A DNA stretch of 64,000 nucleotides from Fictibacillus arsenicus (GCF_001999465.1 NZ_MQMF01000002.1:62001-126000), one strand, 5' to 3'. Shown: positions 28,791 to 36,992, counted from the first letter of the stretch. Numbers and translations: made by a program. The notes: generated by a model from the letters alone, not told the origin.

Positions 28791-28821
28791 AGCAGGCGCC
28801 ATTTGTATTGGCGTACCTGCT
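28791..28821 (-). terminator. terminator-like hairpin in the fapR leader
   Basis: On the minus strand, AGCAGG-TA-CGCCA and TGGCG-CCTGCT (28821-28809 and 28801-28791) form an 11-bp stem with a 2-nt bulge and a 7-nt loop, followed by TTTTCT. It lies after the fapR promoter, not before it, so transcripts from that promoter would cross it before reaching the start codon. Confidence 0.65.
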
Positions 28822-28835
28822 GTATGTTCTTTCCG

Positions 28836-28888
28836 CTATTAAGAGCTGGTACTAATAGTAGTATATAGTATCAGTATCCATCTTTCAA
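28836..28888 (-). promoter_or_regulatory. fapR operon promoter and FapR-like operator
   Basis: The -35 TTGAAA (28888-28883) and perfect -10 TATACT (28865-28860) are 17 bp apart on the minus strand. Immediately downstream, over the expected start point, is CTATTAGTACC followed by CTTAATAG (28858-28836). Its outer arms CTATTA and TAATAG are inverted. One half matches the TTAGTA half-site of described FapR operators and the other is diverged. Confidence 0.75.
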
Positions 28889-28891
28889 GAA

Positions 28892-30928
28892 TTAATCAAG
28901 TCTTTCCTTATCCAGCACCCCTTCATCGGTAAGTATCTCTCTTATTAATGCATATGAATCGTCTGTCCAAAATTCATCTGAATTTACGAGTTTAGCAGCA
29001 TCATTTCTCGCTGTCTCTAAAATCCGATAATCATGTACAAGATCGGCAACTTTAAATGCTGGCAAACCGCTTTGTTTATTGCCAAAGAAATCTCCTGGTC
29101 CGCGAAGTTCTAAGTCTTTTTCCGAAAGCTCAAAACCATTTGTCGTTTCGGTCATAATTCTCATGCGTTCTTGGCCTTCTTCTGTTTTAGGATCAGCGAT
29201 AAGCACACAATATGATTGTTCACTGCCGCGGCCTACCCTTCCTCGTAACTGGTGAAGCTGTGATAAACCAAATCTTTCAGCATCATATATGACCATAATC
29301 GTAGCATTAGGTACATTAACACCTACTTCAACGACGGTTGTTGAAACGAGGATCTGGCATTGATTAGCAGCGAACTGCCGCATCACTTCATCTTTCTCCG
29401 AAGAATGTAGTCTGCCATGCATTAACCCAACTTCGTATTCATGAAAGTATTGGCTTAATTGTGCATGTACATCAATCGCGTTTTGAACATCTACTTTTTC
29501 TGATTCTTCTATAAGAGGACAAATAACGTATGCTTGTCGGCCGTTGATAATCTCTTTTCTAATAAAATCAAGAACACGTTCTAACATTCCGTGCTTTGCC
29601 CAATGCGTAATGATAGGTTTTCTTCCTGCTGGCATAACATCAATTGTAGAAACATCCATATCGCCGAACGCAGATATGGCGAGTGTACGAGGTATAGGAG
29701 TAGCCGTCATAAAGAGTACATCCGGCTTTTCTCCTTTTTCTCTAAGAACTCTTCGCTGGTTCACACCAAATCTATGCTGCTCATCAGTTATGACCAATCC
29801 GAGATTTTTAAAATTCACTTCTTCTTGAATCAAGGCATGTGTTCCTACCATGATCTGAATCTCACCTTCACTTAACAAGCTAAGTGTTTCTTTTCGAAGT
29901 TTTCCTTTCACTGAACTTGTTAACAAAGCGACGGTTATGCCAAATGGCTTAAAAAGCTCTTTTAAAGATTGAAAATGTTGTTCTGCAAGGATTTCAGTAG
30001 GTACCATCAGTGCACCCTGTCTGTTTGCAGTGACAACAGCATATAATGCAATCGCAGCGACTACGGTTTTTCCGGAACCGACATCACCTTGTAAAAGTCT
30101 ATTCATTCTGCTCGTATCAGAAAGATCCTTTAATATTTCTTCTACCACCCGCTGCTGTGCTTCTGTAAGCTGAAATGGAAGCGACTGAATAAACAGATCT
30201 ACTTTAGACCTCTCATATAAAAGAGAAGCACCTTCAGATTGCTGTCTGTTCCACTTTCTGAATATCTGCATCTTAAACTGAAAAAATAAAAGCTCCTCGT
30301 AAGCAAGCCTTCTCCTACCAGCCTTTAGCACTTGAAAGCTCTCAGGAAAATGCATCATTTTTAATGCAGCTTCTTTTTCAGGCAAACGATAGGCTTCACG
30401 CAGTTTTTCTGGCAAAGGGTCTGGAATCTGGCCGGAAAATTGCTTGAACGCTTGAAAAATGAATTTCCGCATGGTTTTTCCATGCAATGTACCTTTAACA
30501 GAATAAACAGGTTCTATTTTTCTGTCTTCGGAAAATGTCCCAAAATGAACATCGCTCACTGTTAACGTCATTTTATTTCGGTCCCATTTACCTGTAATGG
30601 TTAAGGATTGCCCGAGGCTTATTTGACTTTTTAAAAATGGACGATTAAAGATTACAGCAGTAATTAAATACTTGCCGATCAGCATACGAAATGAGAGTCT
30701 TGATTTTTTCTTCGGAAAATAACGCAAAGAAGGCTCAGAATGAACCTTCCCTTCAATAGTAGCTTTTTCGTCATGTGCGATCTCTGATAAATCCTTTTTC
30801 TGATAATCTTCGTATCGATAAGGCAAGTACTCAATTAAGTCCTGGACATTAAAAATGCCCATACTTGCTAATTCTTCTGCTTTTTTGTCACCGATTCCTT
30901 GAACAGCAGTTATTGGCTCCAAAATCAT
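28892..30928 (-). CDS. recG: ATP-dependent DNA helicase RecG
   Basis: Branch-migrating helicase that rescues stalled replication forks. It has 678 residues. The N-terminal wedge/OB domain (about 1-220, LIEYLPYRYEDYQ) precedes the helicase core: Walker A LLQGDVGSGKTVVAAIA, the DEQH box (VITDEQHRFGVNQR), MTATPIPRTLA, and the C-terminal motifs TTVVEVGVNVPNA and QLRGRVGRG. The TRG motif region LRGPGDFFGNKQSG is also present. It starts 2 nt after the sdaAA stop, as in B. subtilis. Confidence 0.98.
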   Translation of the reverse strand: MILEPITAVQGIGDKKAEELASMGIFNVQDLIEYLPYRYEDYQKKDLSEIAHDEKATIEGKVHSEPSLRYFPKKKSRLSFRMLIGKYLITAVIFNRPFLKSQISLGQSLTITGKWDRNKMTLTVSDVHFGTFSEDRKIEPVYSVKGTLHGKTMRKFIFQAFKQFSGQIPDPLPEKLREAYRLPEKEAALKMMHFPESFQVLKAGRRRLAYEELLFFQFKMQIFRKWNRQQSEGASLLYERSKVDLFIQSLPFQLTEAQQRVVEEILKDLSDTSRMNRLLQGDVGSGKTVVAAIALYAVVTANRQGALMVPTEILAEQHFQSLKELFKPFGITVALLTSSVKGKLRKETLSLLSEGEIQIMVGTHALIQEEVNFKNLGLVITDEQHRFGVNQRRVLREKGEKPDVLFMTATPIPRTLAISAFGDMDVSTIDVMPAGRKPIITHWAKHGMLERVLDFIRKEIINGRQAYVICPLIEESEKVDVQNAIDVHAQLSQYFHEYEVGLMHGRLHSSEKDEVMRQFAANQCQILVSTTVVEVGVNVPNATIMVIYDAERFGLSQLHQLRGRVGRGSEQSYCVLIADPKTEEGQERMRIMTETTNGFELSEKDLELRGPGDFFGNKQSGLPAFKVADLVHDYRILETARNDAAKLVNSDEFWTDDSYALIREILTDEGVLDKERLD

Positions 30929-30930
30929 AA

Positions 30931-31818
30931 TTACTTCTCGTTTAGTGGAATGCCGAATATTTTTGCCTCAAGCTCTCTTCCAGTTGGTGTAGCAGCAAGA
31001 CCGCCTTGAGCGGTTTCACGAAGTGCTGAAGGCATTGACAAACCGATCTTATACATAGCATCTATTACTTCATCACAAGGAATTCTGCTTACGATACCAG
31101 CTAAAGCCATGTCTGCTGCAACAATTGCATTGCTTGCTCCCATCGCGTTTCTTTTTACACACGGAACCTCTACAAGTCCTGCTACTGGATCACAAACTAG
31201 TCCAAGCATGTTCTTCAAAGCAATGGCCATTGCCTCAGCTGCCTGTGAAGGTGTTCCGCCAGCTAATTCTACAATTGCCGCCGCTGCCATACCAGTTGCG
31301 GACCCAACCTCTGCTTGACAGCCACCTGCTGCGCCTGAAATAGATGCATTATTAGCTACAACAAATCCAAAAGCTCCTGCTGTAAATAAATACTCAATCA
31401 TCTGTTCCCTTGTAGGATTAAGCTTTCCTTTTAATGCAAATAAAGTTCCTGGAACAACTCCTGCAGACCCGGCAGTCGGCGTCGCACAGATTGTTCCCAT
31501 TGCAGCATTTACTTCATTTGTTGCCATTGCTTTACTTACAGCATCAAGCATCAGATCTCCGGAAAGGGACTTGCCGGACTTAATGTATTCCTGCAAAAGC
31601 TTTCCATCTCCTCCAGTTAACCCAGAATGAGACTTAACGTCTTCTGTAATCCCTCGTAAAACCGCCTCTTCCATAACAGTTAAATTCCGGTCCATGAACG
31701 AAGTAACTTCTTCTCTTGAACGGCCTGTTACTTCCATCTCTTGTTCAATCATAATATCTGCAATTTTACATTTCTTTGATTCAGCTAATTCTATTAATTC
31801 AGCTACATTACGAAACAT
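30931..31818 (-). CDS. sdaAA: L-serine dehydratase, iron-sulfur-dependent, alpha subunit
   Basis: Catalytic subunit of the [4Fe-4S] enzyme that deaminates L-serine to pyruvate. It has 295 residues. MGTICATPTAGSAGVVPG, SGAAGGCQAEVGSA and LGLVCDPVAGLVEVPCVKRNA contain the cysteines that bind the cluster. It lies 15 nt after the beta-subunit gene, and the two form one enzyme. Confidence 0.96.
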   Translation of the reverse strand: MFRNVAELIELAESKKCKIADIMIEQEMEVTGRSREEVTSFMDRNLTVMEEAVLRGITEDVKSHSGLTGGDGKLLQEYIKSGKSLSGDLMLDAVSKAMATNEVNAAMGTICATPTAGSAGVVPGTLFALKGKLNPTREQMIEYLFTAGAFGFVVANNASISGAAGGCQAEVGSATGMAAAAIVELAGGTPSQAAEAMAIALKNMLGLVCDPVAGLVEVPCVKRNAMGASNAIVAADMALAGIVSRIPCDEVIDAMYKIGLSMPSALRETAQGGLAATPTGRELEAKIFGIPLNEK

Positions 31819-31832
31819 TCGTTCCTCACCTC

Positions 31833-32495
31833 TTAATCATGTATCTTTACGACTTGCTGGACGATAGGAAGAGAATTCAATTCATTGATGATCACTTCAT
31901 CTGCATTCTGATCGATTTCAATCACCATTAATGCTTCTTTTCCTTTTTCCTTGCGTGAAACTTCCATATGTCCAATGTTAATCTCATGCTTCGCTAATAT
32001 ATTCGCAACACCTGCGATAGCTCCGTACTTATCATTATGGACGATAAGAAGTGCTGGATGGTTGCCTGACAGCCTCAGACTGAATCCGTTCAATTCTGTG
32101 ATTTCGATTTTTCCTCCGCCAATTGAAATTCCTACAACTTCAATCTGGCCTTCCTTATCACCAATAATGACTCGTGCTGTATTTGGGTGGTCTGTGACTG
32201 CGTCCTCTTCAGTCATCGACACTTCAATACCTTCTTGCTTCGCTATTGTAAGCGCATCCACAATCCGGGTATCAAAGGTGTCATAATCTAATATTCCGCC
32301 GACTATAGCAACATCAGTTCCGTGACCGCGGTATGTTTTCGCAAATGAGCCATAAAAAGAAATCTTGGCAAACTCCGGCTTTCTGCCAAATAAATGTCTT
32401 GCTACTCTTCCAATTCTAGCAGCACCGGCTGTATGTGAACTTGATGGTCCAATCATGATGGGACCGATAATATCAAAAACACTTTTATATTTCAT
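31833..32495 (-). CDS. sdaAB: L-serine dehydratase, iron-sulfur-dependent, beta subunit
   Basis: Beta subunit of serine dehydratase. It has 220 residues. The N-terminal domain carries FDIIGPIMIGPSSSHTAGA. A C-terminal ACT domain (about 147-220, LLIVHNDKYGAIAGVANILA) is likely regulatory or structural. A long hairpin and repeat copy D lie between it and the upstream fakA. Confidence 0.96.
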   Translation of the reverse strand: MKYKSVFDIIGPIMIGPSSSHTAGAARIGRVARHLFGRKPEFAKISFYGSFAKTYRGHGTDVAIVGGILDYDTFDTRIVDALTIAKQEGIEVSMTEEDAVTDHPNTARVIIGDKEGQIEVVGISIGGGKIEITELNGFSLRLSGNHPALLIVHNDKYGAIAGVANILAKHEINIGHMEVSRKEKGKEALMVIEIDQNADEVIINELNSLPIVQQVVKIHD

Positions 32496-32532
32496 GACGA
32501 TCTCCTTCGATTGCGTTTTTTCCCATTAAAAT

Positions 32533-32582
32533 AAGTATTCCCTCTTAACTTTATCACACTTTAAGTTTAAGAGAGAATACTT
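32533..32582 (-). terminator. long hairpin upstream of sdaAB
   Basis: Two 16-nt arms, AAGTATTCCCTCTTAA (32533-32548) and TTAAGAGAGAATACTT (32567-32582), pair at 15 of 16 positions around an 18-nt loop. ATTTTAAT follows on the minus strand. It could be the terminator of yloU-fakA or a leader structure for sdaAB-sdaAA. Confidence 0.6.
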
Positions 32583-32600
32583 TCATTTTGTCTGTATCAC

Positions 32601-32730
32601 AAATTTGTTGCTTTGTAAGAAATTAATTTCCGTTCCAGGATGCTCGCTTTCCGCGGGGCGGGCGGTGAGCCTCCTAGCGCTTTGCGCCATCAGGAGTCTC
32701 ACCTGTCCCACTCGTGTGCAACAATCTTTT
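32601..32730 (+). repeat. dispersed palindromic repeat, copy D (internally deleted)
   Basis: Begins AAATTTGTTGCTTTG, then TTAATTTCCGTTCCAGG, CCGCGGGGCGGGCGGTGAGC and CTCACCTGTCCCACTCGT. It then jumps to GTGCAACAATCTTTTAGA, the right outer end seen in copy A. The GCAGGAGTCTC...CAATCAACTT part is missing. Both outer ends are present, which defines the element limits as TTGTTGC and GCAACAA. Confidence 0.85.
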
Positions 32731-32748
32731 AGACTAAGATATTAGAAT

Positions 32749-34422
32749 TTATTCAACTGAAAGAATAAATGAATAGATCGGCTGTTTTCCGTCATGGATC
32801 TCAGCTTCAGCATCCGGGAATTTTTCTTCGATGAAATCAGCAAGCTCTTGTGCTTCATCTTCTGAAGAATCTTCACCATAAATGAGGGTTACAATCTCTG
32901 AATCTTCATCCATCATTTTTTCTAAAAGCTCTTTCGTTACTTCTAGCTTATTTTTCTTTGAAGAGATGATTTTACCTTCTGATATTCCCATAAAGTCACC
33001 TTTAGCAATCTCAACACCATCAATTGATGTGTCTCTTACAGCATAAGTTACTTGCCCTGACTTTACAGAAGTAATAGCTTCGTTCATTTTCTTTTCGTTT
33101 TCCTTCATGTCTGAAGAAGGGTTGAACGCCAAGATAGAAGCGATGCCTTGTGGAACAGTCTTCGTGCGGATGATGACAACTTCTTCATCAACAACGCTTG
33201 CAGCCTGTTCAGAAGCCATGATGATATTGCTGTTGTTAGGAAGAATGAATACTTTTTCTGCATTCACTTCAGAAATTGCTCGTACGATGTCTTCCGTACT
33301 TGGGTTCATCGTTTGTCCGCCTTGGATAACGGATGCTCCCATAGAAGAAAACATTTCTTCGATTCCTTCTCCCATAGCTACTGTAACAATTCCGTATTCT
33401 TTCTTTTTCTCAGCAGTCTGAGAATATGAAGGAATTACTTCATTTTCACTTTCTAAGATTGCCGAATGCTGTTCACGCATATTTTCAATCTTTATGTTGA
33501 TCAAACTTCCGTAACGGTGAGCGAGTGTTAGCATGTTACCTGGCTGTTCTGTATGAATGTGTACTTTAACCACATCATCATCAGCAACAACTAAAAGAGA
33601 ATCTCCATGCTCAGCAAGCTCGTTTCGGAAATTCGTTTCATCAAATGGATTGTTTTTAATCTTGTTTCCTTCAAATTTAACCATGAACTCTGTGCAGTAT
33701 CCAAAGTGGATATCTTCCGTTTTCATGTGAATTTGAGCTTTGTGATGTTCTGCGTTGACAAGTTCACCCATGGAAGGAGCATTTACTGAAACTTTAGGCA
33801 GCTCTCTTCCTTCTAATACAGCTAAAAAGCCTTCATATACAGTGACTAGACCTTGTCCGCCTGAATCTACTACCCCTACTTCTTTTAAAACAGGAAGCAG
33901 ATCTGGCGTACGGTTTAAGGAAGCTTTAGATTCTTTAACGAGTTCCTTCATAATATAAAGGACATCATCTGATTTTTTTGCTTCTTTAACTGCTTTTTTT
34001 GCAGCATCTTTTGCAACTGTTAAAATGGTACCTTCGACAGGCTTCATAACAGCTTTGTATGCAGTTTCTACACCTTTGTCAAACGCATTAGCAAACTCTG
34101 CAGCTGTAATGGATTCTTTGCCTTCAATAGCTTTAGAAAAACCTCTGAACAACTGAGATAGAATCACGCCAGAGTTCCCTCTTGCTCCCATTAAAAGCCC
34201 TTTAGCGAACGCGTTTGCTACAGCGCCAATTTGACTTGAAGTGTTTTTCTCAACTTCTTTTGCACCAGATGTAATCGTTAAGTTCATGTTTGTCCCTGTA
34301 TCACCATCTGGTACAGGAAACACATTAAGTGCATCGACCATTGCTGCATTTCTTGATAAGTTTGAAGCACCCTCGAGCACCATTTTTGCAAACTTTTTTC
34401 CGTCTAATACTTTTAAAGACAC
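32749..34422 (-). CDS. fakA: fatty acid kinase ATP-binding subunit FakA (YloV)
   Basis: Phosphorylates fatty acids held by FakB proteins so that external fatty acids can enter phospholipids. It has 557 residues from a GTG start (34422) with GGAGG upstream. The N-terminal Dak2-type kinase domain shows ALNVFPVPDGDTGTNMNLT, whose aspartates bind Mg-ATP, and LLMGARGNSGVILSQLFRGF. A middle region (VDSGGQGLVTVYEGF) and a C-terminal EDD-like domain (YGIVTVAMGEGIEEMF) follow. It lies 15 nt after yloU, the conserved arrangement. Confidence 0.95.
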   Translation of the reverse strand: MSLKVLDGKKFAKMVLEGASNLSRNAAMVDALNVFPVPDGDTGTNMNLTITSGAKEVEKNTSSQIGAVANAFAKGLLMGARGNSGVILSQLFRGFSKAIEGKESITAAEFANAFDKGVETAYKAVMKPVEGTILTVAKDAAKKAVKEAKKSDDVLYIMKELVKESKASLNRTPDLLPVLKEVGVVDSGGQGLVTVYEGFLAVLEGRELPKVSVNAPSMGELVNAEHHKAQIHMKTEDIHFGYCTEFMVKFEGNKIKNNPFDETNFRNELAEHGDSLLVVADDDVVKVHIHTEQPGNMLTLAHRYGSLINIKIENMREQHSAILESENEVIPSYSQTAEKKKEYGIVTVAMGEGIEEMFSSMGASVIQGGQTMNPSTEDIVRAISEVNAEKVFILPNNSNIIMASEQAASVVDEEVVIIRTKTVPQGIASILAFNPSSDMKENEKKMNEAITSVKSGQVTYAVRDTSIDGVEIAKGDFMGISEGKIISSKKNKLEVTKELLEKMMDEDSEIVTLIYGEDSSEDEAQELADFIEEKFPDAEAEIHDGKQPIYSFILSVE

Positions 34423-34437
34423 AAAACTTCCTCCTAA

Positions 34438-34800
34438 CTAAGGGGTTGTCACCCTGACACCCTGAACATAGATATTGACTGAGTCAACCGCCAATCCAAG
34501 CATTTGATCCAGGGTATATTTCACTTTGTTCTGAACATTATGAGCCACTTCAGAAATCTTTGTTCCGTAGCTTACAATGATATACATATCAATATGTACT
34601 TCATCTTCCTCTTGTCGGACAACGATCCCTCGGGAGAAATTTTCACGTCCTAAAAGTTCAGTTAATCCATCCTTTAATTGCTTTCTTGATGCCATGCCAA
34701 CAATTCCGTAACAATCAATTGCTGCACCGCCAGCGATAGTAGCAATCACTTCATTAGAAATATCAATTTGACCATAGGTTGTTTTCATTTCAATGGACAT
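34438..34800 (-). CDS. yloU: Asp23/Gls24 family envelope stress response protein YloU
   Basis: A 120-residue Asp23-family protein. Such proteins are small, abundant, acidic and often membrane-associated. The start ATG 34800 has AAAGGGGG upstream. Conserved pieces are VIATIAGGAAIDCYGIVGM, EDEVHIDMYIIVSYG and VNIYVQGVRV. It is divergent from rpmB and upstream of fakA, exactly as in B. subtilis. Its precise role is not known. Confidence 0.93.
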   Translation of the reverse strand: MSIEMKTTYGQIDISNEVIATIAGGAAIDCYGIVGMASRKQLKDGLTELLGRENFSRGIVVRQEEDEVHIDMYIIVSYGTKISEVAHNVQNKVKYTLDQMLGLAVDSVNIYVQGVRVTTP

Positions 34801-34938
34801 GCTTACATCCCCCTTTAAATTGTTAAATGGCTAACAAATATTTTACTATACATTAAGTTTTTTTGAAAGGACTACTACATTTCACACTATGTAAAAAGTA
34901 TTGTCAAGGAAATTTACTTGAAAACCATAATGAATATG

Positions 34939-34967
34939 TTGCAATGCTCCGAGAGTCATGCTAATAT
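34939..34967 (+). promoter_or_regulatory. rpmB promoter
   Basis: TTGCAA (34939-34944), a 17-bp spacer and TAATAT (34962-34967) on the plus strand, about 70 nt upstream of the L28 start. Confidence 0.6.
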
Positions 34968-35034
34968 TATTTAGTATTTAACATACGATTGAATTGATGC
35001 AAAGCTTTTTTGCTGTAAAGGAGGTTCATCTACT

Positions 35035-35223
35035 ATGGCTCGTAAATGTTTTATTACTGGAAAAGGACCTAAAACTGGTAACAAGCGTTCTCACGCAATG
35101 AACAAATCAAAGAAAAGCTGGGGAGCTAATGTCCAAAAGGTTCGCATTCTTGTGGACGGAAAGCCTAAGCGCGTATACGTATCTGCTCGTGCACTTAAAT
35201 CAGGTAAAGTAGAACGCGTTTAA
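35035..35223 (+). CDS. rpmB: 50S ribosomal protein L28
   Basis: L28 of the large subunit, 62 residues, with a strong AAAGGAGG site. [25 protein letters not shown] and [15 protein letters not shown] are diagnostic (here split). It has only one cysteine (C5), so it is the zinc-free C-minus form. It is transcribed opposite to its neighbours, as in B. subtilis, and ends in its own terminator. Confidence 0.97.
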   Translation: MARKCFITGKGPKTGNKRSHAMNKSKKSWGANVQKVRILVDGKPKRVYVSARALKSGKVERV

Positions 35224-35233
35224 TAAAAGAACG

Positions 35234-35257
35234 GCAGCAGAAGCTGCTGTTTTTTTT
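35234..35257 (+). terminator. Rho-independent terminator after rpmB
   Basis: CAGCAG-AAG-CTGCTG (35235-35249 region) followed by eight T on the plus strand. Confidence 0.85.
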
Positions 35258-35323
35258 ATTCCAATAAATATGTGGCTGCCGTACAATTTTTAGTGCAGAT
35301 TTATGATATTAATTACATATCGT

Positions 35324-35460
35324 GCGTGAAACTAGACCAGTACTGCGTGGTCATAAAGAGATTCCGCGTGAAATTTATTAGTTTCTACGTGAAGCAAAGA
35401 ACTGTTTGCGTGGAAACGCAGTGTTTTTGCGCGAACGTGTAATAAATTTAAGAACACGTA
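35324..35460. repeat. degenerate 21-bp periodic array with GCGTG anchor
   Basis: GCGTG-type anchors begin at 35324, 35345, 35366, 35387 (ACGTG), 35408 and 35429 (GCGCG), each exactly 21 bp after the last. A second phase gives ACGTG 35435 and ACGTA 35456. The sequence between anchors is A/T-rich and diverged. No open frame crosses it. It fills most of the 303-nt gap between rpmB and spoVM and resembles the 20-bp array at 50491-50764. Confidence 0.7.
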
Positions 35461-35490
35461 CCGTAGCATCCTCTCCTAATATCTTTATCT

Positions 35491-35521
35491 ACACAAAAAA
35501 AGCGCACAGGGCGCTTTTTTT
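35491..35521. terminator. bidirectional terminator after spoVM
   Basis: AAAAAAAGCGC and GCGCTTTTTTT arms (35495-35505 and 35511-35521) with a 5-nt loop work in both directions. It lies 6 nt beyond the spoVM stop on the minus strand. Confidence 0.85.
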
Positions 35522-35526
35522 GTTTG

Positions 35527-35607
35527 TTATCCTTTTTTAAAAGAACCTAAGATGGCACGTACGAATCCTCCTAAAAATCTAGGAAGTTTAATGGTATAAA
35601 ATTTCAT
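35527..35607 (-). CDS. spoVM: stage V sporulation protein M
   Basis: A 26-residue amphipathic peptide that recognises the convex forespore membrane and anchors SpoIVA for spore coat assembly. It reads MKFYTIKLPRFLGG followed by FVRAILGSFKKG, practically the known SpoVM sequence, including the helix-breaking P9. A strong GGAGGAGG site lies before ATG 35607 and a terminator follows the stop. It is in its usual place between thiN and rpmB. It is below common gene-calling length limits and easily missed. A sigma-E promoter is expected but was not picked out. Confidence 0.97.
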   Translation of the reverse strand: MKFYTIKLPRFLGGFVRAILGSFKKG

Positions 35608-35714
35608 CTTACCCCTCCTCCAGGCCCATAAAAAATGATAAGAGCAAAAACCTAACATACAATATTCCCCGTCTTATAAAAAGGTGTCTCGGGGCCTGTT
35701 TTCCATGATTTTAA

Positions 35715-36359
35715 TTAATCATGGCTCTTTACCATCAATATTATGCCAGAGTCGAAAGAATAAGTACCACTTTTATTTACAAGCTCATTTGATATACAGA
35801 GCGAAGAGCCCATCATCAAGGAAGCTTTTTCTAAAGGATATTTAAATCCATTAAGTGTGATGCCATTAACTTCTCCCTGAAATGCTAAGAAAGAAATATA
35901 GGTGTAATGGTCTTCTCTTTCAATCGTATATGTTCCAGGCAGCTTTAGCGAGATTTCATTTTTAATATCTATTATCTTCACTTCAGCATTGCTAGTTATC
36001 GTTCTATAGAGCAGCTGGATATTCATCATCTCATGATCCAGCCTTCCTCCAGTTGCCCCAAACAAAAGTATTTCTTCCGGCTTTTGATCCATAGCCCATT
36101 GTAGTGCTAATTCCATATCAGTTTGATCTTTTTCTGACTGATATTGATTTAAAGCGATATCTGACTTTAGTATTATCTCTTTTTCTGCTGCAGAAACCGA
36201 ATCAAAATCACCGAATGCATAATCAGGCTTAATCCCTTTTTCTAAAATTATGAATGTACCTCTGTCAACGCCAACCCACAGATCTTCGGACGAGGTTCCA
36301 AAGCTTTTAAGTTCTGGAATCAGATGATCTGGACCACCGGCAACAATTCTTATTTTCAT
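35715..36359 (-). CDS. thiN: thiamine pyrophosphokinase
   Basis: Converts thiamine directly to thiamine pyrophosphate. It has 214 residues. The N-terminal domain has VAGGPDHLIPEL, VDRGTFIILEKGIKPDYAFGDFDSVS (acidic metal-binding DFDS) and QSEKDQTDMELAL. ATGGRLDHEMMNIQLL follows. The C-terminal domain binds thiamine. Its ATG overlaps the thiT stop (ATGA). With thiT it forms an uptake-and-activate pair under one TPP riboswitch. In B. subtilis (yloS) the gene is in the same place but without thiT beside it. Confidence 0.96.
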   Translation of the reverse strand: MKIRIVAGGPDHLIPELKSFGTSSEDLWVGVDRGTFIILEKGIKPDYAFGDFDSVSAAEKEIILKSDIALNQYQSEKDQTDMELALQWAMDQKPEEILLFGATGGRLDHEMMNIQLLYRTITSNAEVKIIDIKNEISLKLPGTYTIEREDHYTYISFLAFQGEVNGITLNGFKYPLEKASLMMGSSLCISNELVNKSGTYSFDSGIILMVKSHD

Positions 36360-36925
36360 GCTGCTTGATGATATCCCTTTCTTGCCGCATGCAATAATCG
36401 TGGAGCAGTGTTAGTTATAAAAATTACGATGAGAGATGTAATACCAAAAATGACAACCATAAACGAACCGTTGTACATAATTGAATAAAGCCATACATTC
36501 ATCTCTTCGGCAAAATCACTAAAGAAAATAACACCGGATAATACATGCGAAGTAAGTCTCAATGCACATCCAATAAAGATTCCTGTAACCATCAGTAAGG
36601 TTCTTTTCGTCTTATTTTGTGTGATTGAAGGCGCAAATGCACCTGCAACACCTGCTAAGGCAAAAGCAAGCGGGTAATCTAAAATCAGCTGAGCAGGGTG
36701 AACAATATATGGGTTCACAAGCAATTGAAGCAAGCCTACAGCTAATCCTGTAAAAACACCAGCTTTTAATCCCCTTCTGAATGCGATAAGAAAAATCGGC
36801 ACCATTTCTAGAGAAACAGAACCCCCTTGCGGCCAGACACCATTAAATTTTATAAGTCCTAAAATCAATGAAAGTGCCGCCATAATAGCAATCTCAGTTA
36901 ATAGTGCAACGTTGTTGTTTTTCAT
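36356..36925 (-). CDS. thiT: thiamine ECF-transporter S component ThiT
   Basis: Membrane substrate-binding subunit of the energy-coupling-factor thiamine transporter. It has 189 residues with about six hydrophobic segments. It starts ALLTEIAIMAALSLILGLIKF, then WPQGGSVSLEMVPIFLIAFRRGLKAG, which holds residues that contact thiamine in this family. It has GAGGAGG upstream and is immediately downstream of the TPP riboswitch. B. subtilis thiT (yuaJ) is elsewhere, so this placement is a local rearrangement. Confidence 0.95.
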   Translation of the reverse strand: MKNNNVALLTEIAIMAALSLILGLIKFNGVWPQGGSVSLEMVPIFLIAFRRGLKAGVFTGLAVGLLQLLVNPYIVHPAQLILDYPLAFALAGVAGAFAPSITQNKTKRTLLMVTGIFIGCALRLTSHVLSGVIFFSDFAEEMNVWLYSIMYNGSFMVVIFGITSLIVIFITNTAPRLLHAARKGYHQAA

Positions 36926-36959
36926 ATTTATCCTCCTCTTTTATAGTTTTGAAGAAAAT

Positions 36960-36992
36960 AAAAAAAGCAACCGGCATGTGAGTGCGGTTGCT
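36960..36992 (-). terminator. riboswitch expression-platform terminator
   Basis: AGCAACCG and CGGTTGCT arms (36992-36985 and 36973-36966) with a T7 run on the minus strand, placed between the TPP aptamer and thiT. When TPP is bound, transcription would stop here. Confidence 0.9.

Noticed and set aside
34801-34920. TTGACA near 34911 on the minus strand as the yloU promoter
   Set aside because: No acceptable -10 lies 16-18 bp away. A TATAGT nearer to yloU has no matching -35, so no confident promoter could be drawn.
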